A stretch of DNA of 41,302 nt from an uncultured Prevotellaceae bacterium (GTDB taxonomy: Bacteria; Bacteroidota; Bacteroidia; Bacteroidales; Bacteroidaceae). Below are positions 1 through 7,913 of this stretch, piece by piece. The notes under the pieces were generated by a model. It was not told where the DNA came from, did no database searches, and worked only from the letters and a program-made list of their open reading frames with translations. The first letter of the stretch is position 1; every line of letters starts with the position of its first letter. Where the stretch lies: the NCBI GenBank assembly GCA_900314715.1, contig OMWI01000030.1, positions 1-41,302 on the forward strand, given 5' to 3'. Both the position numbers and the translations under genes were made by a program.

Positions 1-2
1 GT

Positions 3-416
3 TTCAAGCGCGAAATATTAGGCCGAGTGATGCAGATATTCATATACGATTTGTGGACGATTTGCCAACACGGCCTGTCGCAGATGGACACCACAGACAA
101 TTCGGCGCGGATATTCCTGCGCTTTCTGGCTTTGGCTCAGCAGAATGCCAGGACGGAGCGTGAGGTCAACTATTATGCAGACCTGCTTTGCATCACTCCG
201 AAGTACCTGTCACAGGTGAGTCGAACCGTCACAGGACTACCAGCCTCGCAATGGATACAGTTTTATGCATCATTCGAATTGGTATCACTATTGAATGACA
301 CAACGAAGACACTGACCGAGGTTTCTGATCTGATGCACTTCGAGAACATATCGTATTTCTCGCGTTACGTAAAGAAAACGCTGGGGAAATCACCCAGTCA
401 ATATCGTCAAAAATAG
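3..416 (+). CDS. AraC-family transcriptional regulator, 5'-truncated by the window edge
   Basis: The reading frame is open back to the first bases, so only about 137 C-terminal residues are present and the real start lies upstream. The visible part is the AraC/XylS DNA-binding domain. The first helix-turn-helix reads VNYYADLLCITPKYLSQV. The second reads LTEVSDLMHFENISYFSRYV, followed by the usual end KKTLGKSPSQYRQK. The effector-binding N-terminal domain is outside the window. A hairpin terminator follows about 100 bases downstream. The acetyltransferase and SDR genes downstream are plausible targets, but they have their own promoter, so this is inference. Confidence 0.9.
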   Translation, partial: FKREILGRVMQIFIYDLWTICQHGLSQMDTTDNSARIFLRFLALAQQNARTEREVNYYADLLCITPKYLSQVSRTVTGLPASQWIQFYASFELVSLLNDTTKTLTEVSDLMHFENISYFSRYVKKTLGKSPSQYRQK

Positions 417-432
417 CATCTTGATCTTCGGT

Positions 433-494
433 CGAAATAGCGTACGCTCGGCAAAATGAGTAAACTCTTTTGCGCTCGCTTAATCGCTATTTTC
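433..494. repeat. Palindromic intergenic repeat with nested hairpins
   Basis: Outer arms AAATAGCG (435-442) and CGCTATTT (485-492) enclose an inner hairpin, GCAAAA-T-GAGT (451-461) paired with ACTC-TTTTGC (464-473) over a two-base loop. It lies between the AraC stop and a terminator and encodes nothing. From memory it resembles a class of dispersed palindromic repeats common between Bacteroidales genes, but no second copy was found in this window. Confidence 0.5.
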
Positions 495-514
495 TGCAAA
501 ATGTGAAAGTTATG

Positions 515-547
515 AGGCAATCCGGATAAAGACGGGTTGCCTTTTTC
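515..547 (+). terminator. Rho-independent terminator after the AraC gene
   Basis: Stem AGGCAA-TCCG pairs with CGGG-TTGCCT around a short A-rich loop and is followed by a T run. It should end transcription from the AraC gene just before the next promoter. Confidence 0.65.
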
Positions 548-551
548 GTTG

Positions 552-559
552 TACCTTTG
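552..559 (+). promoter_or_regulatory. Bacteroidetes -7 promoter box (TACCTTTG) for the acetyltransferase gene
   Basis: TACCTTTG matches the TAnnTTTG consensus and lies 26 bases upstream of the ATG at 586. No clear -33 TTTG is visible because that region is taken up by the terminator stem. Confidence 0.6.
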
Positions 560-585
560 CCAACGGAATTTAAAACGTAAAGGAT

Positions 586-1167
586 ATGAATATTTTCGAG
601 CAATTAAGATCAGGGGCAGATGTCAACATGGCAACGCCCGAGTATGCAGAGGCTATCAAGCACATGACCGACTGCGCCAACATTTGTTTTAGAATCAATA
701 CGACGGCTCCACAACCTGAGCAGATTCGTCCGTTAGAGGAGCAACTCTTTAGCGGTAATCTCGACCAGACGAGCTATCTGATGCCTCCGCTGCAGATTGA
801 CTTCGCCTGTCAGATGAAGATTGGCAAGGGCGTGTTTATTAACCATTCGCTGACGTGCATGGCTGCTGGCGGTATCACCATCGATGACGGTGTGATGATT
901 GGTCCGAATGTACGAATCGTTACCGACAACCACGACTTTGCGAACCGTATGGTACTGCGTTGCAAACCTGTCCATATCGGACGTAACGCCTGGATTGGCG
1001 TGGGAGCTATCATCCTTCCTGGTGTGACCATTGGTGAGAATGCCGTAGTGGCTGCTGGTGCTGTCGTTACTAAGAATGTTGCACCTAATGCTATCGTAGG
1101 GGGAAATCCGGCTAAGTTTATAAAAAGCCTCACCCCCGCCCCCTCTCCAAAGGGCGAGGGGGAGTAA
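586..1167 (+). CDS. Sugar O-acetyltransferase (maltose/galactoside acetyltransferase type, left-handed beta-helix)
   Basis: 193 residues with hexapeptide repeats from about residue 75 on (IGKGVFINHSLTC, GGITIDDGVMIGPNVRI, IGRNAWIGVGAIILPGVTIG, ENAVVAAGAVVTKNVAPNAI, then GGNPAKFIK). The TDNHDF segment holds the expected catalytic histidine. Members transfer acetyl from acetyl-CoA to sugar hydroxyls in the cytosol, usually as trimers. The N-terminal 60 residues resemble the maltose-acetyltransferase N-terminal helical region. The natural protein seems to end near KFIK: the last 12 or so residues, SLTPAPSPKGEGE, are the translation of an inserted palindromic repeat. The SDR gene follows after 33 bases, probably co-transcribed. 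The true sugar substrate cannot be told from sequence. Confidence 0.9.
   Translation: MNIFEQLRSGADVNMATPEYAEAIKHMTDCANICFRINTTAPQPEQIRPLEEQLFSGNLDQTSYLMPPLQIDFACQMKIGKGVFINHSLTCMAAGGITIDDGVMIGPNVRIVTDNHDFANRMVLRCKPVHIGRNAWIGVGAIILPGVTIGENAVVAAGAVVTKNVAPNAIVGGNPAKFIKSLTPAPSPKGEGE
1126..1164 (+). repeat. Palindromic GC-rich repeat, copy 1 (translated into the acetyltransferase C-terminus)
   Basis: The unit begins AGCCTCACCCCCG, then CCCCTCTCC and a near-complementary GGGCGAGGGG arm. It is read in frame as SLTPAPSPKGEG and supplies the gene's last codons. Related copies are at 4108-4145 and, inverted, at 31457-31493. Confidence 0.8.
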
Positions 1168-1200
1168 ATAGTTAAATCAACAAATAAATAGTAAATTGAT

Positions 1201-2049
1201 ATGATGATTTTCGACAGAAACGAACAGAAACAAGTAGTGGCACTCTTAGGTGCCGGTAGTATGGGAACAGCCATTGTACGCCGTATTGGTGCTGGCAAGA
1301 AGATTCTATTGGGTGACATCAGCGAAAAGGCATTGGAACGCGTGGGTGATGATTTCCGCCGTTCAGGCTATGATGTTGAGACCATTCAGGTGAACGCCTT
1401 GCAGAAGGAAAGCGTGGAAGCATTTGCAAGGAAGGCAGCAGAACTGGGACCCGTGATGTATTTCATCGATACGGCTGGCGCATCACCCAATCAGGCCAAG
1501 CCAGAGCATATCGTCGACCTCGATATGGTGGGAACGGGATATGCCGTAGATGCCTTTGGCGAAGTGATGGCTGAAGGTGGTGCAGGATTGATTATCAGTA
1601 GTCAGGCAGCCTATATGTACCCCATCCCCAACGACATCGAACTGCAATTGGTGAACACCCCAACAGAAGAACTAAAGAACGTGAAGTTCATCCAAGAGGT
1701 TGCCATGCAGAACAGTGGCTTTGCCTATATGATTGCCAAGCGTATGAACCACTTGCAGGCACAACGTGCCGCTGCCACCAGTTGGCGCAAACGTCGTGCA
1801 CGTATCAATACCATTTCACCAGGAGTCATCGTCACTCCCCTCGCCTACGACGAATTCAATGCCAATGGTGAAGGCTATCAACGCATGATTGATGCCTCTG
1901 CTGCACAACGCACAGGTACCAGTGACGAGATTGCCGAGGCTGCAGCCTTCTTGCTTGGAGAACATGCCAAGTTCATTACAGGTACCGACTTGCTCATTGA
2001 CGGTGGTGTCATTGCAGCCATCCGTACAGGTGAATACAAACTGGGATAG
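1201..2049 (+). CDS. SDR-family oxidoreductase
   Basis: 282 residues with a Rossmann fold. The nucleotide-binding loop is atypical (LLGAGSMGTAI, residues 15-25, instead of TGxxxGIG). The catalytic set is Ser133/134 (ISSQAAY), Tyr176 and Lys180 (YMIAK), with NTISPG and the usual C-terminal ITGTDLLIDGG. Classical SDRs are about 250 residues; the extra length lies between the Ser and Tyr motifs (residues 140-172). The substrate is unknown. There are two adjacent ATGs, 1201 and 1204; I kept the first. The stop codon abuts the stop of the convergent AraC gene with no spacer. It probably shares a transcript with the acetyltransferase. Confidence 0.88.
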   Translation: MMIFDRNEQKQVVALLGAGSMGTAIVRRIGAGKKILLGDISEKALERVGDDFRRSGYDVETIQVNALQKESVEAFARKAAELGPVMYFIDTAGASPNQAKPEHIVDLDMVGTGYAVDAFGEVMAEGGAGLIISSQAAYMYPIPNDIELQLVNTPTEELKNVKFIQEVAMQNSGFAYMIAKRMNHLQAQRAAATSWRKRRARINTISPGVIVTPLAYDEFNANGEGYQRMIDASAAQRTGTSDEIAEAAAFLLGEHAKFITGTDLLIDGGVIAAIRTGEYKLG

Positions 2050-2943
2050 TTATTTTCCCAGAAACTCACTGGGCGTAAGACCCGTTATCCGTTTGAAGAG
2101 TCGGGTAAAATGATGGGGAAAATCGAAACCAAGCAGGCGCGAAGTCTCGTTGATGTTATGACCATTCATCAGCAGGCTTTTCGCCTGATTAATGACGTAG
2201 TTGTGGATATATCCGATGGCTGTGCCACCTGTGGCCTTATGAATGAGGTCGCCAAAGTAGCGCGATGAATAGGCTAACTCTGAAGCGCAGTAGGAAACGG
2301 TAGGTAAACCATGTGACAATTGCCGATTCTCGCGGAAGTACGTTCGCAATAGGTTATGAAAGCGCTTCAACAAATCGTTGCCACCCTTGTCCTCTTCCGA
2401 GAGTTGGCGCAGATAGATGCGGTTGCAATATTCCAATATCAGGTGAAGGTATCCCAACAAAATACTTCGGAGAGAAGGTGAGTCTTCATGCTCCGTCAAC
2501 TCTTGTCGCATCTGAACGAGTAGTTGCGTGATGCAAAGCCATTCATCAGGTTCCATTCGTAGAGAGTCGGTAAAGAAGTACGAGAAATATTGGTAGCGCT
2601 CTATCTGACGTTCCAGTTCTGAGCCATGTAGCAGTTCGGGTGACCATAGAAGCACCCATCCACTCAATGAGATTCGTTCATCATTATCTTCCAATCCTCC
2701 AATCTGTCCTGGTTCTACGGCAATAATCGAGGCATCGCTCGTTTGCATTGTTTTCATTCCGTAAGAGAGGATTTTGGGAAATTGCCGTTGGACGAAGAGT
2801 CCATACACGCCATAGTTGTTCAGGCTATGACGAAAAGGTGCCAACTCGTCATAGTGGATGATGCTTATCAATGGATGTAACAAGGGCGCATCTACAAACC
2901 GTGCATAGTCGTTAGGACTCTCTACTCTCAGGATTTTTTTCAT
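2050..2943 (-). CDS. AraC-family transcriptional regulator
   Basis: 297 residues. The last 100 form the two-HTH AraC domain (SYCASELAYSSRYFGDLI and INETSRLLGFDFPHHFTRLF, then KRITGLTPSEFLGK). The N-terminal 190 residues look like a cupin-type sensing domain (GQIGGLEDND, SGWVLLWSPELLHGS). The gene is divergent from the redox operon that starts at 3118, and the 174-base gap holds both promoters, which suggests local control of that operon. Its -7 box is so close to the ATG that the mRNA leader is only a few bases. The effector is unknown. Confidence 0.92.
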   Translation of the reverse strand: MKKILRVESPNDYARFVDAPLLHPLISIIHYDELAPFRHSLNNYGVYGLFVQRQFPKILSYGMKTMQTSDASIIAVEPGQIGGLEDNDERISLSGWVLLWSPELLHGSELERQIERYQYFSYFFTDSLRMEPDEWLCITQLLVQMRQELTEHEDSPSLRSILLGYLHLILEYCNRIYLRQLSEEDKGGNDLLKRFHNLLRTYFRENRQLSHGLPTVSYCASELAYSSRYFGDLIHKATGGTAIGYIHNYVINQAKSLLMNGHNINETSRLLGFDFPHHFTRLFKRITGLTPSEFLGK

Positions 2944-2951
2944 TGCAGGAA

Positions 2952-2984
2952 CAAAGATAAGAAAAAGAAGGCAAAATAGTCAAA
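2952..2984 (-). promoter_or_regulatory. Promoter of the AraC gene (-33 TTTG, -7 TATCTTTG)
   Basis: On the minus strand, TTTG (2984-2981) is separated by 21 bases from TATCTTTG (2959-2952), which fits the Bacteroidetes housekeeping consensus. The start codon at 2943 follows almost at once, implying a leaderless or nearly leaderless mRNA. Confidence 0.7.
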
Positions 2985-3025
2985 AAATGGTAGTTATTTT
3001 ATATTATTTAAGTACTATCTGCGAA

Positions 3026-3084
3026 ATTGGTATATAATTAGCCAATATGTGTAATGACTTTAATAAATATTGTACGTATCTTTG
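3026..3084 (+). promoter_or_regulatory. Promoter of the redox operon with a dyad operator candidate
   Basis: TATCTTTG at 3077-3084 is a consensus -7 box 33 bases before the ATG at 3118. Upstream, ATTGG (3026-3030) and CCAAT (3042-3046) form an inverted repeat over 11 bases in the gap shared with the divergent AraC gene. This is a reasonable candidate binding site for that regulator, though only five bases per arm. Confidence 0.5.
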
Positions 3085-3117
3085 CCGATGAAATTATGAA
3101 AATAAAGATTAGGAGAT

Positions 3118-4227
3118 ATGAAACAGATTCTTTTGTTTTTAGCAACAATGTTGTTTTGCTGTTGTTCATCAGATAGTGAAGTGATGGCAGAGGTGCCTGA
3201 AAATGCAGGCAAGACATTAGTGGTGTACTATAGTTATACGGGCAATTGCCGTGATATTGTGAATATACTAACCAATCAGATAAATGCAGAAGTATTGGAG
3301 ATTCAACCAGCCGAAAAGGGATTGAGATACGAGGCAAATGGCTATGCGCTCGGCACCCAGTTGTTGAATGCCATCAAGGCCAATCCCAATAATGCCAGTA
3401 GTTATCCAGCTATCGACCCAGTTACGACATCACTCACAGACTACCAGAACATTATCATCGTCACACCTCTATGGTGGAGTCAGATGGCAGCTATTATGCA
3501 GACCTATCTATTCAACTATGGTCCGCAGATGGCGGGAAAGCACGTAGGACTAATTGTTTCGAGTGCCAGTAGCGGTATCTCACAAGTGGTGGCTGATGCC
3601 AAACGACTTGTTCATAATGCCACATGGATGGGCGATGCGTTGTGGATAAACAATTCCAATCGAAGCAATGCCTCTTCTTTGGTTCAGAGTTGGCTTAAGA
3701 AAATGAATTTCGCAGAAAACAAAACTACTATGGATAAAATATACATCACCATCAATGGACAATCGCAGAGCGTGACGCTCGTAGAAAATGCCGCTACAAA
3801 GGCATTGGTAGAAAAGTTGCAACAAGCTCCTGTTACCGTAACGCTCAACAGTAGTGGCGGCTTTGAGATATGGGGAGCGCTTGGCTTCTCGCTGCCAACA
3901 AATGATCAACAAATAACAGCCCAACCTGGCGACGTCATCCTCTACAACGGAAGTAATATCTGTATGTTCTACGGTTCGAATTCATGGAGCTACACTCGTT
4001 TGGGAAAGATTGAGGGTTTGTCAGAGAGTGAGTTGCGCTCATTCTTGAAAGCTGGTGAAAGCAATATTAGCGTAACGCTGTCGCTGACGAATGCAACTGC
4101 AATGAGAAGCCTCACCCCCGACCCCTCTCCAAGGGGAGAGGGGAGTATATACTCTCTGAATGGGCAAAGGATGCCTAATCCATCACATGGTATTTATATT
4201 AAAAATGGCAAAAAAGTGATATTATGA
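3118..4227 (+). CDS. Flavodoxin / cyclophilin-like fusion lipoprotein with T9SS-like tail
   Basis: 369 residues. The N-terminus (KQILLFLATMLFCCCSS) is a lipoprotein-type signal with Cys at 14-16. Residues 33-200 are a flavodoxin domain: VVYYSYTGNC is the FMN phosphate loop and TPLWWSQMA the aromatic flavin-stacking segment. Residues 208-320 match the cyclophilin-like domain (KIYITINGQSQSVTLVEN ... GDVILYNGSNICMFYG). The C-terminus, IYSLNGQRMPNPSHGIYIKN, resembles Bacteroidetes secretion tails. A palindromic repeat read as SLTPDPSPRGEG is inserted in frame between the last domain and the tail. The protein is probably an envelope-anchored FMN electron carrier. Its stop overlaps the next start by four bases (ATGA). 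Confidence 0.85.
   Translation: MKQILLFLATMLFCCCSSDSEVMAEVPENAGKTLVVYYSYTGNCRDIVNILTNQINAEVLEIQPAEKGLRYEANGYALGTQLLNAIKANPNNASSYPAIDPVTTSLTDYQNIIIVTPLWWSQMAAIMQTYLFNYGPQMAGKHVGLIVSSASSGISQVVADAKRLVHNATWMGDALWINNSNRSNASSLVQSWLKKMNFAENKTTMDKIYITINGQSQSVTLVENAATKALVEKLQQAPVTVTLNSSGGFEIWGALGFSLPTNDQQITAQPGDVILYNGSNICMFYGSNSWSYTRLGKIEGLSESELRSFLKAGESNISVTLSLTNATAMRSLTPDPSPRGEGSIYSLNGQRMPNPSHGIYIKNGKKVIL
4108..4145 (+). repeat. Palindromic GC-rich repeat, copy 2 (inside the flavodoxin fusion gene)
   Basis: Begins AGCCTCACCCCCG and forms a hairpin of CCCCTCTCC with GGGGAGAGGGG. It is read in frame as SLTPDPSPRGEG between the cyclophilin-like domain and the C-terminal tail. It is nearly identical to copy 1 at 1126-1164. 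Confidence 0.8.
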
Positions 4228-5153
4228 TTATCAACAAACCAATCAGTCGAAGAAAAGCTCTCAAAATTATGGGGCTTGGTGTGCTTGCTTCTTGTATACC
4301 GACACTTCCAATATTCGGAAAGTCCAAAAAGGAAAAAAAGAAAAATGCCAAGCGTCTGATATTTTATTTTTCCGCCACTGGTAACAGCCTTTACATAGCA
4401 AGACAGATTGGTGGAGAAACATCAACTTTGTTGAGCATCTCACAAGAAATACATAACGAGCATCCTAAATACGAGGCAGAAGAAATTGGATTCGTCTTTC
4501 CCATCTATTGTTTCCTCCCTCCAGCCATAGTTCAGGATTTTATTGCCCGTTCCTCTTTCAAGGCAGATTATTTCTTTACAGTTGGAACATACGGAGCTCA
4601 CCATGCTACATTCCCTGAGTCATTTGACAAATTTACCAGCGAACATGGGGTGAAAATGAATTACGTTTCATCTATCCAGATGGTTGACACTTATCTGCCT
4701 TATTTTGATATGGAAAAAGAAAAGGCTATAGATAAAAAGATTCCTGAGAATCTAACTGTTATCCTTAGCGCTCTCAACCAACATGCAAATTATATCCAAC
4801 CAGTATCAGAGATGGACCGTCATATTAACGAAGGTTATTTTAGATCATCTGGTCGAGATCGTCAGCGTCCTACGGTGACAAGGTCTGAGAAAATTGTCTT
4901 TGCCACAAATGATTGTGTTGGATGTGGAATATGCACTTCGGTTTGTCCTCATGGCTCATGGAAAGTAATAGATGGTCATTCTGTTGCCAAAGGAACGTGT
5001 GAGAATTGTCTGGCATGTGTGCATAATTGTCCTCAGAAAGCCATTTCCATTATTCCTACTCCTCCAGAACCCGAAGAACAAAACCGTAATGCCCGCTATC
5101 GCAATCCAAACGTTAGCTTGGCAGATTTGATAAAGGCCAATAGTCAATATTAG
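4224..5153 (+). CDS. EFR1-type flavodoxin-ferredoxin fusion, Tat-like leader
   Basis: 309 residues. The leader SRRKALKIMGLGVLASC has the twin arginine and hydrophobic stretch of a Tat signal. A flavodoxin domain starts at IFYFSATGNSLYIARQI (about residue 46). Near the C-terminus two 4Fe-4S motifs are intact, CVGCGICTSVCP and CENCLACVHNCP. The EFR1 family couples FMN to iron-sulfur clusters for electron transfer; the partner is not known. It is translationally coupled to the upstream lipoprotein and 20 bases ahead of another flavodoxin-family gene, consistent with an exported redox relay. Tat export with assembled cofactors is inferred from the leader. Confidence 0.88.
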   Translation: MIINKPISRRKALKIMGLGVLASCIPTLPIFGKSKKEKKKNAKRLIFYFSATGNSLYIARQIGGETSTLLSISQEIHNEHPKYEAEEIGFVFPIYCFLPPAIVQDFIARSSFKADYFFTVGTYGAHHATFPESFDKFTSEHGVKMNYVSSIQMVDTYLPYFDMEKEKAIDKKIPENLTVILSALNQHANYIQPVSEMDRHINEGYFRSSGRDRQRPTVTRSEKIVFATNDCVGCGICTSVCPHGSWKVIDGHSVAKGTCENCLACVHNCPQKAISIIPTPPEPEEQNRNARYRNPNVSLADLIKANSQY

Positions 5154-5173
5154 AGATTATCAATTAATAGAAA

Positions 5174-5710
5174 ATGAAAAGAGTAATAGTTATATCTACA
5201 AGCCTTCGTCGTGGTTCAAATAGCGATATGCTCGCCAACCAATTTGTAGAAGGTGCAAAAACCGCAGGAAACGAAGTTGAGAAGATTTCACTTGTAGGCA
5301 AGAACATCCAATTTTGCAAGGGATGTTTGGCTTGCCAGAAATTAGATCGTTGTGTCATCAACGACGATGTGAACGATATCATGGCAAAGGTGTTGAAGGC
5401 TGATGTCGTCGTGTGGGCAACTCCAATCTATTATTATGAAATGAGCGGTCAGATGAAAACCCTCATAGACCGCATGAACGCGATGTACTCTCAAGATTAT
5501 GCGTTTCGTGATGTCTATATATTGACAACCGCTGCCGAGAATGAAGAGCAAACTCCCAAGCGTGCCGAAATCGGTTTGACAGGTTGGATAGATTGTTATC
5601 CCAAGAGTCGTTTGGCAGGCACTCTCTTTTGTGGAGGCGTGAATGATGCTCGTGAGATAGAAGGTAATCCCAAATTGCAAGAAGCATTTGAATTAGGAAA
5701 GAATATATGA
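5174..5710 (+). CDS. Flavodoxin-family NAD(P)H-dependent FMN reductase
   Basis: 178 residues. STSLRRGSNSDMLANQF at the N-terminus is the FMN phosphate-binding loop. CKGCLACQKLDRCVINDD is the Cys-rich segment typical of iron-sulfur-flavoprotein-like reductases, and ATPIYYYEMSGQMKTLIDR is the flavin-contact loop. There is no signal peptide, so it is cytosolic. Family members reduce FMN or small oxidised substrates. It lies in the four-gene operon starting at 3118 and its stop overlaps the hydrolase start (ATGA at 5707). Its physiological electron acceptor cannot be told from sequence. Confidence 0.9.
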   Translation: MKRVIVISTSLRRGSNSDMLANQFVEGAKTAGNEVEKISLVGKNIQFCKGCLACQKLDRCVINDDVNDIMAKVLKADVVVWATPIYYYEMSGQMKTLIDRMNAMYSQDYAFRDVYILTTAAENEEQTPKRAEIGLTGWIDCYPKSRLAGTLFCGGVNDAREIEGNPKLQEAFELGKNI

Positions 5711-6843
5711 TAAAGAAAGTATTTTTAGCAGCAATATTGATGGGCGGGATGCTCACAAGCTGTACAAACAAGGAACAAACTAAAACAGAAGAAAATATGA
5801 CAACATTGAATCTAACGCAGGAGTGGGACAAGGTTTTCCCATTGAGCGAGAAAGTGAATCACCGCAAGGTGACGTTTGAAACACAATACGGACTGACGTT
5901 GGCGGCTGACCTTTACGAACCAAAGGCGGAAGTTGCCAATGCCCACCAACTTCCTGCCATTGCAGTAAGCGGACCGTTCGGAGCTACCAAGGAACAATCA
6001 AGCGGTCTCTATGCCATGCGTATGGCAGAACGTGGTTTTGTAGCGTTGGCTTTCGACCCCTCCTATACTGGTGAGAGTAGTGGTGAACCTCGTCGTACTG
6101 CTTCGCCAGATATCAATACAGAGGACTTTATGGCAGCTGTTGATTTCCTTTCGAAACAAGACAACGTAGATGCCAATAAGATTGGTATCATTGGCATTTG
6201 TGGTTGGGGTGGTATTGCCTTAAATGCTGCCGCTGCCGACACGCGTATCAAGGCTACCGTTGCCTCTACGATGTACGATATGACTCGCGTCAGCGGTAAT
6301 GGTTACTTTGATAGTGAGGACAAGGAGGAATCTCGCCATACAGCTCGTGAAGCACTCTCAAAGCAACGCCTTACTGACCCAATGGCAATGGCAGGTGGTG
6401 TTGTTGATCCCCTACCCAAGGATGCGCCACAGTTTGTCAAAGATTACTTTGACTACTACAAGACAGAGCGCGGCTATCACAAGCGTAGCGGTAACTCAAA
6501 CGATGGTTGGCGCGTTATCGGTACGCAAGCATTCGCTAACAGTCGTTTCCTATATTACATCAACGAGATTCGTTCTGCCGTACTCGTAATGCATGGCGAG
6601 AAAGCTCACTCGCGCTACTTCGGTGAGGCTGCCTATCACTATATGGTAGATGGAAAGGCAGAAGGATATAACGTGGTAGGAAAACCAAATCCCAATCCAG
6701 AGAATAAGCAATTGCTCATCATCCCCAATGCCTCGCATTGCGATCTCTATGATGGTGGTTATACGGAATTGGTAGGCAAAGGAGAACCCAAGAATCTGAT
6801 TCCTTGGGACAAGTTGGCCGAATTCTTCACAAAGAATTTATAA
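5707..6843 (+). CDS. Lipoprotein alpha/beta hydrolase (YcjY-like)
   Basis: 378 residues. The signal ends in a lipobox (GGMLTSC, Cys about 20), so the protein should be membrane-anchored. The hydrolase fold covers residues 45-378. The nucleophile elbow reads IGICGWGGIAL, so the usual Ser is a Cys, as in YcjY/dienelactone-hydrolase-type members. Later motifs include VLVMHGEKAHSRYF and PNASHCDLYDG with the candidate catalytic His. An internal ATG at MTTLNLTQEW is where cytosolic relatives usually begin. It is the last gene of the redox operon and ends 21 bases from the convergent AlkZ-like gene. The substrate is unknown. Confidence 0.85.
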   Translation: MIKKVFLAAILMGGMLTSCTNKEQTKTEENMTTLNLTQEWDKVFPLSEKVNHRKVTFETQYGLTLAADLYEPKAEVANAHQLPAIAVSGPFGATKEQSSGLYAMRMAERGFVALAFDPSYTGESSGEPRRTASPDINTEDFMAAVDFLSKQDNVDANKIGIIGICGWGGIALNAAAADTRIKATVASTMYDMTRVSGNGYFDSEDKEESRHTAREALSKQRLTDPMAMAGGVVDPLPKDAPQFVKDYFDYYKTERGYHKRSGNSNDGWRVIGTQAFANSRFLYYINEIRSAVLVMHGEKAHSRYFGEAAYHYMVDGKAEGYNVVGKPNPNPENKQLLIIPNASHCDLYDGGYTELVGKGEPKNLIPWDKLAEFFTKNL

Positions 6844-6864
6844 CTCTTCGTGGCGCCCATCATA

Positions 6865-7902
6865 TTATCTCTGTTTATATCTTAGATAAGCCTTCCAAGT
6901 CTTCTTGACCTCTTCCATGTTAAATTCGCCGTTGAAGCATTCTGCTTGAAAGTCTTCACGGAAAGGTGACCAGTTGCCGCAGATTATACCATCATAAGCA
7001 ATGATGGGTTGGAAGATGCCACTATTGTTATGGGCACGATGACGATGTTCAGGCGGTAGCACAATGTCACGAGACTTATAGCTGATAAGATATTCATCGT
7101 ATGGAGGAATCAATAGGAAATTGCCCTTTCTGAAACCACGAGTGCGGCAATTGTCGGTGAGATAGAATTCCCGTCCTTTGTATTTCTCCATACTAATATG
7201 ATTACCCAAAAGAGCAATTCCCTTGCGACAATCGCTGATATTCAATCCAGACCACCATACGTAATCCTCCAATGTGGCAGGTTGACGACTTTGGAAGTAT
7301 TTGTAGGTGATGTTCAATAGGACTTCGTCTCTATCCATTTTCTCATTTTGCTTTACCTTATTCGCAGTTAGTGCGTAGGTAGCTTTATGAGGAAGCAAAT
7401 CTCCGCTACAGAGTATTCCCGACAATTCCGCCATACGGATATGGTACGATAATCGATGGTCATCCATCCTTATGTCTCTCTCAGCCAATGCATAAACGAA
7501 GTCCTCTTTTGTCACACTTCCCAAGTCTGTTGCAGTCTGGGCTAAGATGTCCCTGATACGCATCAGTTCATCATCGGGAATGCTAATTTTGTTACTGCTC
7601 ATCCAACCCTTCGTTACGGCAATAGCTTTGGGAGAGAAAACATCTATCATAGACCAATAGTCATGGGCTGACACCAATTGCCACGTTCCGCGCATCAGGT
7701 GAAGACGAATAATCTCCCCTTTGTCAAAAGCCTCTTTAAAAGCTTTGAGTGAAGGCTTGCGTGTTCGCATCGCTACGGCCCATCTCATCATTCGATATTC
7801 CTGCGCTTGCATGGCTCCCATGTAACTGACTACATCGGTAGGATTATCGAACTGAGGAACTATCAGTTGTTGATTGAGAAGTCGGATGGCTATTGGATTC
7901 AT
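6865..7902 (-). CDS. Winged-helix AlkZ/YcaQ-like DNA-binding protein (HTH_42)
   Basis: 345 residues of the HTH_42 superfamily, which contains the AlkZ and YcaQ DNA glycosylases that unhook bulky or crosslinked bases. The Q-A-Q motif that is catalytic in AlkZ is present at residues 32-34 (GAMQAQEYRMMRWAVAMR). HLMRGTWQLVSAHDYWSM also follows the family pattern, and WSGLNISDCRKGI belongs to a winged helix. It is the last gene of a minus-strand run, 11 bases after the GH78 gene, so it is probably on that transcript although functionally unrelated. Glycosylase activity is inferred from the motif. Confidence 0.78.
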   Translation of the reverse strand: MNPIAIRLLNQQLIVPQFDNPTDVVSYMGAMQAQEYRMMRWAVAMRTRKPSLKAFKEAFDKGEIIRLHLMRGTWQLVSAHDYWSMIDVFSPKAIAVTKGWMSSNKISIPDDELMRIRDILAQTATDLGSVTKEDFVYALAERDIRMDDHRLSYHIRMAELSGILCSGDLLPHKATYALTANKVKQNEKMDRDEVLLNITYKYFQSRQPATLEDYVWWSGLNISDCRKGIALLGNHISMEKYKGREFYLTDNCRTRGFRKGNFLLIPPYDEYLISYKSRDIVLPPEHRHRAHNNSGIFQPIIAYDGIICGNWSPFREDFQAECFNGEFNMEEVKKTWKAYLRYKQR

Positions 7903-7913
7903 ATATTACTCCA

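Noticed and set aside
810-1319. 169-codon minus-strand frame across the acetyltransferase and SDR genes
   Set aside because: It spans two well-supported genes on the other strand and has low-complexity composition; treated as a shadow.
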